Made by a program: the position numbers and the translations under genes
Notes under the pieces: generated by a model
What the model was told of the DNA's origin: nothing
Seen by the model: the letters and a program-made list of their open reading frames with translations, nothing else
The model's database searches: none
Part shown: positions 25,993-34,720 of the stretch, one piece after another
Layout: every line of letters starts with the position of its first letter
Position numbering within the stretch: position 1 is the stretch's first letter
Assembly (NCBI RefSeq): GCF_038235435.1
Contig: NZ_CP151275.1
Span: 4,526,001-4,590,000, forward strand
Length of the DNA stretch: 64,000 nucleotides
Origin: Niveibacterium sp. SC-1
Lineage (GTDB): Bacteria > Pseudomonadota > Gammaproteobacteria > Burkholderiales > Rhodocyclaceae
Reading direction: 5' to 3'

Positions 25993-26694
25993 ATGAGCCT
26001 CGCCCAACTGCGCGAAGCGGTGCTGGAGGCCAACCTCGCCCTGCCCCGGCATGGCCTGGTGACCTTCACCTGGGGCAATGTCAGTGGCGTCGATCGCGAG
26101 CGCGGCCTGGTGGGCATCAAGCCCTCGGGCGTGTCCTACGAGAAGATGCGCGCCGAGGACATCGTCATCGTGACGCTGGACGGCGAGCGGGTCGAAGGCA
26201 CGCTGCGCCCGTCTTCGGACACGCCCACGCACCTCGCCCTGTATCGCCGCTATGCGGAGATCGGCGGCATCGTGCACACGCATTCCACGCATGCCACGGC
26301 CTGGGCCCAGGCACGGCGACCGATTCCGGCGCTGGGTACCACGCATGCGGACTACTTCTTCGGAGAGATTCCCTGCTCGCGTCCCCTCACGCGGGCGGAA
26401 GTCGAAGGTGCCTACGAGCTCAATACCGGCGCGGTGATCATCGAGACCCTCGGCGATCGCAAGCCGCTGGAGATGCCCGGGATGCTGATCTCCGAACACG
26501 CCCCTTTCGCCTGGGGCGAGAACCCGGACAAGGCGGTGCACAACGCGGTCGTGCTGGAGGAAGTGGCACGCATGGCGCTCTTCACCATGATGCTCTCGCC
26601 GGGACAAGACGCGATCGCCGACCACCTGCTCGACAAGCATTACCAGCGCAAACACGGCAAGAACGCCTACTACGGCCAGGGCGGCAAGCACTGA
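25993..26694 (+). CDS. araD: L-ribulose-5-phosphate 4-epimerase
   Basis: This 233-residue class II aldolase-like enzyme converts L-ribulose 5-phosphate to D-xylulose 5-phosphate. The substrate loop GNVSG, the acidic residue in RPSSDTPTH near residue 76, the zinc histidines in [12 protein letters not shown] near 95-97, the third histidine in SEHAPFAWG near 171 and the catalytic tyrosine in NAYYGQG near 229 are all present. It starts two bases after araB, so the two are coupled. Confidence 0.95.
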   Translation: MSLAQLREAVLEANLALPRHGLVTFTWGNVSGVDRERGLVGIKPSGVSYEKMRAEDIVIVTLDGERVEGTLRPSSDTPTHLALYRRYAEIGGIVHTHSTHATAWAQARRPIPALGTTHADYFFGEIPCSRPLTRAEVEGAYELNTGAVIIETLGDRKPLEMPGMLISEHAPFAWGENPDKAVHNAVVLEEVARMALFTMMLSPGQDAIADHLLDKHYQRKHGKNAYYGQGGKH

Positions 26695-26764
26695 GGCAGG
26701 GCACAGACCCGAACCCACCGGCCGCATTCGCAGAACTCACTATCAGATCGCAAGGACTACCCAC

Positions 26765-28273
26765 GTGAACACTTTCTCCCAACTCGAAGTCTGGTTCGTT
26801 GTCGGCAGCCAGCACCTCTACGGTCCCAAGACCCTGGAACAAGTCGCGGAGAATTCGCGCAAGATCGTCGCCGGCCTCAACCAGGAAGCCAACCTGCCGG
26901 TGAAGCTGGTCCTCAAGCCCACGGTCAAGACCGCCGAGGAAATCCTCGCCGTCTGCCGCGAAGCCAACAACGCCGAGAACTGCGTTGGCGTGGTGACCTG
27001 GATGCACACCTTCTCGCCGGCCAAGATGTGGATCGCCGGCCTGTCCGCACTGTCCAAGCCCTTCCTTCAGTTCCACACGCAGTTCAATTCCGCGGTCCCC
27101 TGGGACACGATGGACATGAACTTCATGAACCTGAACCAGACCGCCCACGGCGGCCGGGAATACGGCTTCATCGGCGCCCGCCTGCGCAAGCAGTACTCGG
27201 TGGTCGTCGGCCACTGGCAAGACCCGCAATCGCACGCCGAACTCGGCCGCTGGATCCGCGTGGCCGCCGCCCGCCATGACAGCCAGCAACTGAAGATCGC
27301 GCGCTTTGGCGACAACATGCGCGAAGTCGCGGTCACCGAAGGCGACAAGGTCGAAGCGCAGATCCGCTTCGGCTACGCCGTGCATGCCTACGGCCTGGGC
27401 GACCTGGTGCAGGTGGTCGACGCGGTGAGCGATGCCGAGGTCAACCAGCTGGTGCAGGAGTACGAAGCCACCTACACCCTGACCGACGCGGTCAAGCAAG
27501 GCGGCGAAAAGCGCGAGGGCCTGCTCGACGCCGCACGCATCGAACTCGGGATGCAGAAGTTCCTCGATGACGGCGGCTTCAAGGCCTTCACCACCTGCTT
27601 CGAGAACCTCTACGGCCTGAAGCAGCTCCCGGGCCTCGCCGTGCAGCGACTGATGCAGAAAGGCTACGGCTTCGGCGCCGAAGGCGACTGGAAGACCTCC
27701 GCGCTGCTGCGCTCGGTCAAGGTGATGAGCCAGGGCCTGCAAGGCGCGGGCGCCTCCTTCATGGAGGACTACACCTACGACTTCGCCCCCGGCAACGAAC
27801 TCGTGATCGGCGCCCACATGCTGGAGGTCTGCCCCTCCATCGCGGTGGAAGCCAAGCCCACGCTGGACGTGCAGCGCCTGACCATCGGCAAGAAGGAAGA
27901 CCCGGCCCGCCTGCTCTTCGAAACCCGCCCGGGCCAGGCTTTCAACTCCAGCCTGATCGACATGGGCAACCGCTTCCGCCTGATCGTCAACGAAGTCGAC
28001 GTGGTCAAGCAGCCGCAAGCCCTGCCCAAGCTGCCGACCGCACGCGCCGTGTGGAAGGCCCTGCCCAACCTGAAGGTCGCGGCCGAGGCCTGGATCCTCG
28101 CCGGCGCCGCGCACCACTCGGTGTTCAGCCAGGGCATCGATTCGGAATACCTGCGCACCTTCGCCGAGATGTTCGGCATCGAGTTCCTGCTGATCGATGG
28201 CAAGACCGAGATCCCGGCCCTCAAGAACGAACTGAACTGGAACGAGGCCTACTTCGGCCTGTTCAAGCGCTAA
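26765..28273 (+). CDS. araA: L-arabinose isomerase
   Basis: This 502-residue protein matches E. coli AraA throughout. It has [19 protein letters not shown] at the start, [35 protein letters not shown] at 103-137, and the four metal/catalytic residues Glu306 (AEGDWK), Glu334 (FMEDYTY), His351 ([11 protein letters not shown]) and His451 (AGAAHHSVF). It isomerises L-arabinose to L-ribulose with Mn2+. The start is a GTG with an AAGGA ribosome site. A 70-bp gap separates it from araD. Confidence 0.96.
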   Translation: MNTFSQLEVWFVVGSQHLYGPKTLEQVAENSRKIVAGLNQEANLPVKLVLKPTVKTAEEILAVCREANNAENCVGVVTWMHTFSPAKMWIAGLSALSKPFLQFHTQFNSAVPWDTMDMNFMNLNQTAHGGREYGFIGARLRKQYSVVVGHWQDPQSHAELGRWIRVAAARHDSQQLKIARFGDNMREVAVTEGDKVEAQIRFGYAVHAYGLGDLVQVVDAVSDAEVNQLVQEYEATYTLTDAVKQGGEKREGLLDAARIELGMQKFLDDGGFKAFTTCFENLYGLKQLPGLAVQRLMQKGYGFGAEGDWKTSALLRSVKVMSQGLQGAGASFMEDYTYDFAPGNELVIGAHMLEVCPSIAVEAKPTLDVQRLTIGKKEDPARLLFETRPGQAFNSSLIDMGNRFRLIVNEVDVVKQPQALPKLPTARAVWKALPNLKVAAEAWILAGAAHHSVFSQGIDSEYLRTFAEMFGIEFLLIDGKTEIPALKNELNWNEAYFGLFKR

Positions 28274-28304
28274 GACCGGAGTCCGCTACAACGAAAAGAA
28301 CAAG

Positions 28305-28345
28305 AACGCGTCCGGCGTGTATGCCATGTGGCACGCCGACGCGTT
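28305..28345 (+). terminator. Hairpin after the araBDA operon
   Basis: AACGCGTC-C-GGCGTG pairs with CACGCCGACGCGTT, a 14-bp stem with one bulged base and a 12-base loop, 31 bases past araA. There is no T-run. Further inverted repeats follow (GACCGCCCA and TGGGCGGTC at 28361-28396; CCCGCC and GGCGGG at 28467-28482), so the 272 bp before ytfQ is highly structured. Confidence 0.5.
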
Positions 28346-28545
28346 GAGCCCTACAGAGACGACCGCCCACGCCACCAGAAAATCCCTTGGGCGGTCAGCA
28401 GACATGACGACGTCGGACCGGCACAGATGCAAAAGGCACAGCCGTGGCTGACGCTGCTCAGGGAGGCCCGCCATCCGGCGGGTCCGGACGCGTCGTCCCG
28501 CGCAAAAACGGGACACGCAATAACGTAGTTGGAGGAGACACTCAC

Positions 28546-29508
28546 ATGAGCTTTACCCGTCGCGTAATGGTTGCAACGCTGGCTACGGCCGGCTTGGCAC
28601 TATCGTCTTTCGGCGCGCTCGCCGCAGACAAGAAAATCACCCTGGGTTTCGCCCAGGTCGGTGCGGAAAGTGAATGGCGCACTGCCAACACCAAGTCCAT
28701 CAAGGAGACGATGGAGAAGGAAGGCATCAACCTGAAGTTCTCCGATGCGCAACAGAAGCAGGAGAACCAGATCAAGGCGATCCGCTCCTACATCGCCCAG
28801 AAGGTCGACGTGATCGCCTTCGCCCCGGTGGTGCAGACGGGCTGGGATCCGGTGCTCAAGGAGGCCAAGGCAGCCAAGATCCCGGTGATCCTGACCGACC
28901 GCAACATCGAGACCTCCGATCCCTCGCTCTACGTCACCATGATCGGCTCGGACTTCACCGAGGAAGGCCGCAAGGCTGGCCGCTGGCTGCTCGAGAACTA
29001 CAAGGGCGACGGCGATGTGCGTATCGTCGAACTGCAAGGCACCGTGGGTTCGGCACCGGCGATCGAGCGCAAGAAGGGCTTTGATGAAGTGATCAAGGCA
29101 CAACCGCGCTTCAAGGTCGTCCGCTCGCAGACCGGTGACTTCACCCGCGCCAAGGGCAAGGAAGTCATGGAAGCCTTCCTCAAGGCCGAGAACAACAAGA
29201 TCAATGTTCTCTACGCCCACAACGATGACATGGCGATCGGTGCGATCCAGGCCATCGAAGAAGCGGGCCTGAAGCCGGGCAAGGACATCATCGTCATCGG
29301 CGTCGATGCGGTGAAGGGTGCCTTCGAAGCCATGGCTGCCGGCAAGATGAACGTGACCGTCGAGTGCAACCCGCTGCTGGGCCCGCAACTGGCGCAAGCC
29401 GCGCGTGACGTCCTGGCTGGCAAGCAACTGCCGAAGTGGACCCCGACCAAGGAATCGATGTACACCGCGGACCAGGCTGCCAAGGAACTGCCGAACCGCA
29501 AGTACTGA
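28546..29508 (+). CDS. ytfQ: YtfQ/GafA-type furanose-binding periplasmic protein
   Basis: This 320-residue protein has a signal peptide cut near residue 27 (LSSFGALA-ADKK) and a periplasmic binding protein domain similar to YtfQ: LGFAQVGAESEWRTANTKS, KQENQIKAIRSYIAQKVDVIAFAPVV, GWDPVLKEAK, LTDRNIE and YAHNDDMAIGAIQAIEEAG. E. coli YtfQ binds galactofuranose and a Shewanella homologue set (GafABCD) has been described as L-arabinofuranose-specific. Next to araBDA and a GH51 enzyme, arabinofuranose is the likely ligand (inference). A GGAGGAG ribosome site precedes the ATG. Confidence 0.9.
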   Translation: MSFTRRVMVATLATAGLALSSFGALAADKKITLGFAQVGAESEWRTANTKSIKETMEKEGINLKFSDAQQKQENQIKAIRSYIAQKVDVIAFAPVVQTGWDPVLKEAKAAKIPVILTDRNIETSDPSLYVTMIGSDFTEEGRKAGRWLLENYKGDGDVRIVELQGTVGSAPAIERKKGFDEVIKAQPRFKVVRSQTGDFTRAKGKEVMEAFLKAENNKINVLYAHNDDMAIGAIQAIEEAGLKPGKDIIVIGVDAVKGAFEAMAAGKMNVTVECNPLLGPQLAQAARDVLAGKQLPKWTPTKESMYTADQAAKELPNRKY

Positions 29509-29846
29509 CCTGTCCTGGTCCCGTACGAGCCTCGCGCTGCCCTCGCAGTGCGGTGCTCGTACGGCGGCGCGTCGTCACGGGTGGCAGGAAGCGCGCGCGG
29601 ACAGCTTCGCGTGAGTATTCCTGTGCCCGCCACCCTGCCATCGCGAGCTGCACACTCGCCCTGCGCAATGGGTGTCGCCGCGCCGTATCCGCATCGTCCT
29701 AACTGTGTCTTGCATCTGTGTCTCTACGACGGATCGGTTCCACCACCGATCTCTTGTCGCCGTGTCATCTGCGGCGCATAGTCGTTTTGCCGGCGCGGCC
29801 CGCCGCGCGCGCCGGCACTTCTCCCACGCATCGGGAAGCTCCAGCC
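29509..29846. other. Structured gap between ytfQ and ytfR
   Basis: This 338-bp gap contains no supported gene. Its left part is dominated by a long hairpin at 29521-29564; the rest shows no clear motif. Frames that extend the ATPase gene leftward into it are not conserved. Confidence 0.6.
29521..29564 (+). terminator. Long hairpin after ytfQ
   Basis: CCGTACGAGC and GCTCGTACGG are perfect 10-bp outer arms; CGCGCTGC and GCAGTGCG extend the stem inside with one G-T pair. No T-run follows. The position just after the binding-protein stop suggests mRNA stabilisation or attenuation before the ATPase gene. Confidence 0.6.
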
Positions 29847-31514
29847 ATGACTTCTGAAATCCGTCCCTCACAGCCGCGCGCAGTGCCGCAGGCTGCTGCG
29901 GAGGGCGTACCCATTCTCACGCTCCAGGGCATCGACAAGCGCTTCCCTGGGGTGCATGCCTTGAAAGACGCGCACTTGCGTCTGTTCCCGGGCGAAGTGC
30001 ATACCATCATGGGCCAGAACGGCGCGGGCAAATCCACGCTGATCAAGGTGCTCACCGGGGTCTATACCTGCGACACGGGCGAGATCCGATTGGGCGGTGA
30101 AGCGATCCGCCCGGGCTCCACGCTCGAAGCGCAGGCGCTGGGGATCTCCACGGTGTACCAGGAGATCAACCTGTGTCCGAACCTGTCGGTGGCCGAGAAC
30201 ATCTTCATCGGCCGCTTCCCGATGGCGAAAGGCCGCATCGACTGGAAGCGCGCGCAGAAGGAAGCCGCGGCGGCCCTGGCCGCGCTGCACATCGAGATCG
30301 ACGTCACCAAGACGCTCGCCGACTACCCGGTGGCGATCCAGCAGATGGTGGCGATCGCCCGCGCCATGCTCACCGATGCACGCATCCTCATCCTCGATGA
30401 ACCGACCTCCAGCCTCGATGAGCAGGAGGTGGCCCAGCTCTTCGCGGCGATGCGAAGCCTCAAAGAGAAGGGTGTAGCGATCCTCTTCGTCACCCACTTC
30501 CTCGACCAGACCTACGCGATGAGTGATCGGATCACGGTCATGCGCAATGGCGAGGTCGAGGGCGAATACCTGCCGCGCGACCTGCCGCGTCTCGCACTCG
30601 TGAGCAAGATGGTCGGGCGCGAACTCTCGGAAGCGGACTTCGCCCGCAAGACGGTCGCCACGGCGGAAGCCGGCGCCCGCCGTCCGCTCTTCGAAGCGCA
30701 AGGCCTGGGCCGGCGTGGCCAGGTCCAGCCGATGGACATCGGTGTGGCCGCCGGCGAAGTGCTGGGACTGGGCGGCTTGCTCGGTTCGGGCCGCACCGAG
30801 ACCGCACGCTTGATGTTCGGCGCCGAGCGCGCCGACTCGGGTGAAATCCGCATCGACGGGAAGAGTGCCAACCTGCGCTCGCCGCGCGATGCGATCGCAG
30901 CGGGCCTCGCCTTCCTGCCCGAGGACCGCAAGACCGAGGGCATCGTCGCCGAGCTCTCGGTGCGCGAGAACATCGTGCTGGCACTCCAGGCGCGCCAGGG
31001 GATCTTCCGCTTCATCCCCAAACGGCGTCAGCGCGAGATCGCCGATCGTTACATCCAGGCCCTCGGGATCAAGACGCCGGATGCGGAAAAGCCGATCGGG
31101 CAGCTCTCCGGCGGCAACCAGCAAAAGGCGCTGCTCGCGCGCTGGCTCGCCACCGACCCCAAGATGCTCATCCTCGATGAGCCCACCCGCGGCATCGATG
31201 TCGCGGCCAAGCTCGACATCATGGATGAGGTCTTGAAGCTCTGCGGCCGCGGCATGGGCATTGTCTTCATCTCCTCGGAGATGGAGGAAGTCATGCGCGT
31301 CTCACACCGCATCGCGGTGCTGCGTGACCGCAAGAAGATCCAGGAACTGGATGCGAGCGAAGTCGATGAGCGCGGCGTGTTTCGCGCGATCGCCGGCGAG
31401 AGCAGTGCCGCCCCCGCGGCGATCAACGCCGCGGCAGAACAGAGCGCCGGTGCCGGTACAGGTAAAAGCACCGGCGCCAGCGCAGGACAGAATGCAGGAG
31501 ACAGCGCGTCATGA
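29847..31514 (+). CDS. ytfR: YtfR-type sugar ABC transporter double ATPase
   Basis: This 555-residue protein has two CUT2 ABC domains. Domain 1 shows [33 protein letters not shown] and LILDEPTSSLDEQE. Domain 2 shows [36 protein letters not shown] and [15 protein letters not shown]. The ATG at 29847 gives MTSEIRPSQPR, with a low-complexity Pro/Ala leader of about 25 residues; the C-terminus has an Ala/Gly/Ser-rich tail of about 45 residues that looks non-conserved. The stop overlaps the next start as ATGA. Confidence 0.92.
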   Translation: MTSEIRPSQPRAVPQAAAEGVPILTLQGIDKRFPGVHALKDAHLRLFPGEVHTIMGQNGAGKSTLIKVLTGVYTCDTGEIRLGGEAIRPGSTLEAQALGISTVYQEINLCPNLSVAENIFIGRFPMAKGRIDWKRAQKEAAAALAALHIEIDVTKTLADYPVAIQQMVAIARAMLTDARILILDEPTSSLDEQEVAQLFAAMRSLKEKGVAILFVTHFLDQTYAMSDRITVMRNGEVEGEYLPRDLPRLALVSKMVGRELSEADFARKTVATAEAGARRPLFEAQGLGRRGQVQPMDIGVAAGEVLGLGGLLGSGRTETARLMFGAERADSGEIRIDGKSANLRSPRDAIAAGLAFLPEDRKTEGIVAELSVRENIVLALQARQGIFRFIPKRRQREIADRYIQALGIKTPDAEKPIGQLSGGNQQKALLARWLATDPKMLILDEPTRGIDVAAKLDIMDEVLKLCGRGMGIVFISSEMEEVMRVSHRIAVLRDRKKIQELDASEVDERGVFRAIAGESSAAPAAINAAAEQSAGAGTGKSTGASAGQNAGDSAS

Positions 31515-32584
31515 ATGAACACAATCCGCTGCGCCGGCTCACCGAGCATGCGCTGTTCTGGCCTGCCGTCGTGCTCGTGCTGCTGCTGGCCTTGAACCTG
31601 GTGGTGAACCCCGGGTTCTTCCGCGTCGAGGTGCGCGATGGGCGCCTGTACGGCAGTCTCATCGACATCCTCAACCGGGCATCCCCCTTGATCATCGTGT
31701 CGCTCGGGATGTGCGTGGTGATCGCCACCCGCGGGGTGGATATCTCGGTGGGGGCGGTGGTGGCGATCTCGGCCGCTGTCGCGGCCTATCTGGTGAGCGG
31801 GGAGAGCACCTTCGTGAATGGGCAGTCGGTCTATGTCCCCAAGGTGCCACTGCTGGTCGCGTTCGCGGTCGCGATCGCGATCTCGGTGCTGTGCGGGCTG
31901 TGGAACGGGGTGCTGGTGGCCGGTGTGGGCATGCAGCCCATCATCGCGACGCTGATCCTGATGGTGGCCGGGCGCGGGATCGCGCAGCTCATTACCAACG
32001 GCCAGATCATCACGGTCTACTACAAGCCCTTCCACTTCATCGGCAACGGCTACATCGCAGGGCTGCCCTTCGCGCTGTATCTCGCCGCCGCCCTCTTCAT
32101 CGTGATGGCGGCGCTCAAGACGCGCACGGCCCTGGGCCTCTTCATCCAGGCGGGCGGCATCAACCCGGCCGCGGCACGCCTCTCGGGCATCAACGCGCGC
32201 GGCATCCTCATCGCGGTGTACGGCTTCTGCGGGGCGACCGCGGGGCTCGCGGGGCTCATCATCAGTTCGAACGTGAAGAGCGCGGATGCGAACAACGCGG
32301 GGCTGATGCTCGAACTCGATGCGATCCTCGCCGTGGTGCTGGGCGGCACGTCTCTGGCCGGTGGGCGTTTCTCCTTGCGCGGCACGGTGATCGGCGCACT
32401 CATCATCCAGACGCTCACCACCACCATCTACTCGATGGGCGTACCGCCGGAGATCAACCTGGTGGTCAAAGCGCTCGTGGTGTTCGCGGTGTGCGTGATC
32501 CAGTCCGACTTCAGCCACCAGCTCGCGCAGAGCGCGCTGGGACGACTATTGAGCCGGAACACCGGCCGGAGGGCGACGACGTGA
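31511..32584 (+). CDS. ytfT: YtfT-type sugar ABC transporter permease
   Basis: This 357-residue inner-membrane permease has the CUT2 motif TRGVDISVGAVVAISAAV near residue 75 and about nine helices. The central segment LFIQAGGINPAAARLSGINARGILIAVYGFCG and LDAILAVVLGGTSLAGGRFSLRGTVIGA agree with YtfT. Its start overlaps the ATPase stop and its stop overlaps the start of the second permease as GTGA, so translation of the three is coupled. Confidence 0.93.
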   Translation: MNEHNPLRRLTEHALFWPAVVLVLLLALNLVVNPGFFRVEVRDGRLYGSLIDILNRASPLIIVSLGMCVVIATRGVDISVGAVVAISAAVAAYLVSGESTFVNGQSVYVPKVPLLVAFAVAIAISVLCGLWNGVLVAGVGMQPIIATLILMVAGRGIAQLITNGQIITVYYKPFHFIGNGYIAGLPFALYLAAALFIVMAALKTRTALGLFIQAGGINPAAARLSGINARGILIAVYGFCGATAGLAGLIISSNVKSADANNAGLMLELDAILAVVLGGTSLAGGRFSLRGTVIGALIIQTLTTTIYSMGVPPEINLVVKALVVFAVCVIQSDFSHQLAQSALGRLLSRNTGRRATT

Positions 32585-33651
32585 AGAAACCTTTCTCGCT
32601 CAATGCGCAGAACCTGCCGCTGGCCGTGACCATCGCGCTCTTCGCGCTCATGTATGGCTTCGGTTCCGTGATGTACGACGGCTACTTCTCCTGGCAGGTC
32701 TTCCTCAACCTCTTCGTGGACAACGCGTTCCTGTGCATTGTCGCGATCGGCATGACCTTCGTGATCCTCTCGGGAGGCATCGACCTGTCGGTGGGCTCGG
32801 TGGTGGCACTGGCGACCATGATCGCGGCGAGCCTCCTGGAGTTCCGCCACTGGAACCCCTGGGCGGTGATCGCGCTGGTGCTGGTCTTAGGCGCGCTCTT
32901 TGGCACGGTGATGGGGCTCCTGGTGCACTTCTTCCGCATCCCCGCCTTCATCGTGACACTCGGCGGCATGTTCCTCGCCCGCGGCCTCTGTTACCTCATC
33001 AGCATCGACTCGATCTCGATCACCGAGCCCACCTTCACCGCGCTCTCGCAGGCGCGCATCAATGTGGGCGTGGGCGAGATCAGCCCCAGCGTGATCGTGG
33101 CGCTGGTGTTTCTCGCCGTGGCGATGTTCCTCGCGCACTACACGAACTTCGGCCGCACGGTGTACGCGATCGGCGGCAACGAGCGCTCGGCCGAACTCAT
33201 GGGGCTGCCCGTGGCGCGCACCAAGGTGTTGATCTACACGCTCTCCTCCTTCTGTGCGGCCGCTGGCGGGCTCGTATTCGCCTTCTACATGCTCTCGGGC
33301 TACGGCCTGCACGCCCAGGGGCTGGAGCTCGACGCGATCGCCGCCACGGTGATCGGGGGGACGCTGCTCACCGGGGGCGTGGGCTATGTCTTCGGCACGC
33401 TCTTCGGGGTGCTCATCCTCGGGCAGATCCAGACGCTGATCATGTTCGATGGCTCGCTCTCCTCCTGGTGGACCAAGATCGCCATCGGGGCACTCCTCTG
33501 CTTGTTCTGCCTGATGCAGCGCGGCTTGGAGAGCATTCGGGAACGCCGGAAGGGTACGGGTTCGCCGCGGGGGCGCAAGCACCGGAAGACGATGCCTGCA
33601 CCGGCCACCGAAGTGGGGGTGGCGAGCACCATGCAGAAGAAGGTGGCCTGA
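32581..33651 (+). CDS. yjfF: YjfF-type sugar ABC transporter permease
   Basis: This 356-residue permease uses a GTG start overlapping the ytfT stop. It has the CUT2 motif SGGIDLSVGSVVALATM near residue 62, RIPAFIVTLGGMFLARGLCYLISIDSIS, and YAIGGNERSAELMGLPV. E. coli YjfF has the same position in the ytfQRT-yjfF set. The last 40 residues are basic and non-conserved. It is the final gene of the arabinose island and is followed by a strong terminator. Confidence 0.93.
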   Translation: MKKPFSLNAQNLPLAVTIALFALMYGFGSVMYDGYFSWQVFLNLFVDNAFLCIVAIGMTFVILSGGIDLSVGSVVALATMIAASLLEFRHWNPWAVIALVLVLGALFGTVMGLLVHFFRIPAFIVTLGGMFLARGLCYLISIDSISITEPTFTALSQARINVGVGEISPSVIVALVFLAVAMFLAHYTNFGRTVYAIGGNERSAELMGLPVARTKVLIYTLSSFCAAAGGLVFAFYMLSGYGLHAQGLELDAIAATVIGGTLLTGGVGYVFGTLFGVLILGQIQTLIMFDGSLSSWWTKIAIGALLCLFCLMQRGLESIRERRKGTGSPRGRKHRKTMPAPATEVGVASTMQKKVA

Positions 33652-33699
33652 AGGCCGACAGGTCTTCTCGCTTGGCCGAAGGGCCGACTGGCCAATCGA

Positions 33700-33737
33700 A
33701 CGGCTCCGGAGATTTCTCCGGGGCCGTTTTTGTTTTG
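33700..33737 (+). terminator. Rho-independent terminator after yjfF
   Basis: ACGGCTCCGGAG and CTCCGGGGCCGT make a 12-bp stem with one G-T pair and an ATTT loop, followed by TTTTTGTTTT. It ends the importer operon 49 bases after the stop. Confidence 0.93.
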
Positions 33738-33759
33738 TGGTGGTGTTCGGGATGCGCGC

Positions 33760-34110
33760 TGAACCGTGCGTTGGCCGGGGTCCCGCCCCCGGCGGGCGGG
33801 TTACTTTCCTTGTGCGGCCAAGGAAAGTAACCAAAGGAAGCCGCCCCGCTGTGTCGCCGCGCTGCGCGCGGTCCCCTGTGCTACTCGTCTGGCCGGGTGG
33901 CTGCGCAACTCGCCCTTTTGGCGCTACGCGCCAACGGAGCTCGAACAGTGCTCGCCACCGCGCTTCGCGCGGAGCCCGGCCAGACTGCGTTGCTCGGCGA
34001 CACAGAGGGGAATGAACGGCGTCTCGGCTCGACGGCTGAGAACGCAGACAACACAACTCGCAGCTCGGGTTTTCGTAGGGCGCCATGAGCGCAGCGAATC
34101 GCGCCGCAAT
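33760..34110 (+). repeat. Composite dispersed-type repeat, copy 1
   Basis: This copy starts GTGCGTTGGCCGGGG, carries a perfect 14-bp hairpin (GGTTACTTTCCTTG and CAAGGAAAGTAACC, 33799-33832, 6-base loop), the block GCTGCGCAACTCGCCCTTTT, then ACGGAGCTCGAACAGTGCTCGC, and ends with a GTAGGGCG-type element (34075-34105). The same blocks occur inverted in copy 2. Similar elements are, to my knowledge, scattered in beta- and gammaproteobacterial genomes. Confidence 0.75.
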
Positions 34111-34140
34111 GGGTTTGCTCCATTGCACCGTCTCCATCGT

Positions 34141-34505
34141 CCGGCGCAATGCGCTGCGCTTATTGCGCCCTACAGACTGCGGACTGGGCGATTCGCCATC
34201 CCGAACGCTCGGCGGTTCCGCGGCGACGCTTTTGACCTGTCTCCCCTCTGACCGCGCCGAGCAGCACAGGAAGCCAGAGGTACCGGGCGAAGCCCGGCGC
34301 GAGCACTGTCCGAGCTCCGTTCGTTCGCGGTTTCATCGCGAACGAAAAGGGCGAGTTGCGCAGCGCTCTGGCTTCCGAGCAGCGCAGGGCACCACGCGCA
34401 GCGTGGCGCGGGCAGCGGGGTCGCCTTTCTTTGCTTACTTTCTTTGGCGAAGCAAAGAAAGTAAGACGCCCGCCGGGGCGGGACCCGGCCAACGCACAGT
34501 CGGGA
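34141..34505 (-). repeat. Composite dispersed-type repeat, copy 2 (inverted)
   Basis: Read on the minus strand this copy has the same block order as copy 1: GTGCGTTGGCCGGG, a 13-bp hairpin (CTTACTTTCTTTG and CAAAGAAAGTAAG, 34434-34465), GCTGCGCAACTCGCCCTTTT, ACGGAGCTCGGACAGTGCTCGC and GTAGGGCGCAATAAGCGCAG at 34173-34154. The two copies face each other with their GTAGGGCG ends about 35-60 bp apart. Confidence 0.75.
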
Positions 34506-34668
34506 CCCAGCATCCGCGGAGTTCCAAGGAGTGCCGGCATGCTGCAAGGGGCCCGCTCCTACCCCTTGCGACACAGACGCGCTCACCACCGCGTCAAGCG
34601 CGACGCCCCCCAGCACTATGCCCCCACCCATATCCCCACTATCACCACCACCGCGACCCAGCGGTTTT

Positions 34669-34674
34669 TATAAT
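34669..34674 (+). promoter_or_regulatory. Candidate -10 of the puuE operon
   Basis: A consensus TATAAT lies 46 bases upstream of the puuE start, within TTTATAATCCGCC. No -35 hexamer is evident at 16-18 bp. Confidence 0.5.
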
Positions 34675-34720
34675 CCGCCATGGGCGCACCCCGCGCCCCC
34701 ATCCCGCGGACGCCGACACC

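Larger units (their letters stand above)
33652..34720. other. Gene-free region with inverted composite repeats
   Basis: After the yjfF terminator, nearly all of this 1,069-bp gap is made of two diverged inverted repeat copies (33760-34110 and 34141-34505) plus the puuE promoter. Frames in it, including long leftward extensions of puuE, are compositional artefacts of the repeats. About 150 bp after the second copy is C-rich with no motif until the puuE -10 element. Confidence 0.75.

Noticed and set aside
27875..27877. Arg at what first looked like the metal-binding His350 of arabinose isomerase
   Set aside because: Recounting from the start shows that the E. coli His350 equivalent is His351 in GAHMLEVC; Glu306, Glu334 and His451 are also present, so the active site is intact.
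29615..29781. Short frames between ytfQ and ytfR
   Set aside because: They are Cys/Arg-rich without family signature and lie in structured intergenic DNA.
34085..34720. N-terminal extension of puuE through the repeat region
   Set aside because: The extra residues come from repeat DNA and are absent from the family length; the ATG at 34721 gives 308 residues, the usual PuuE size.
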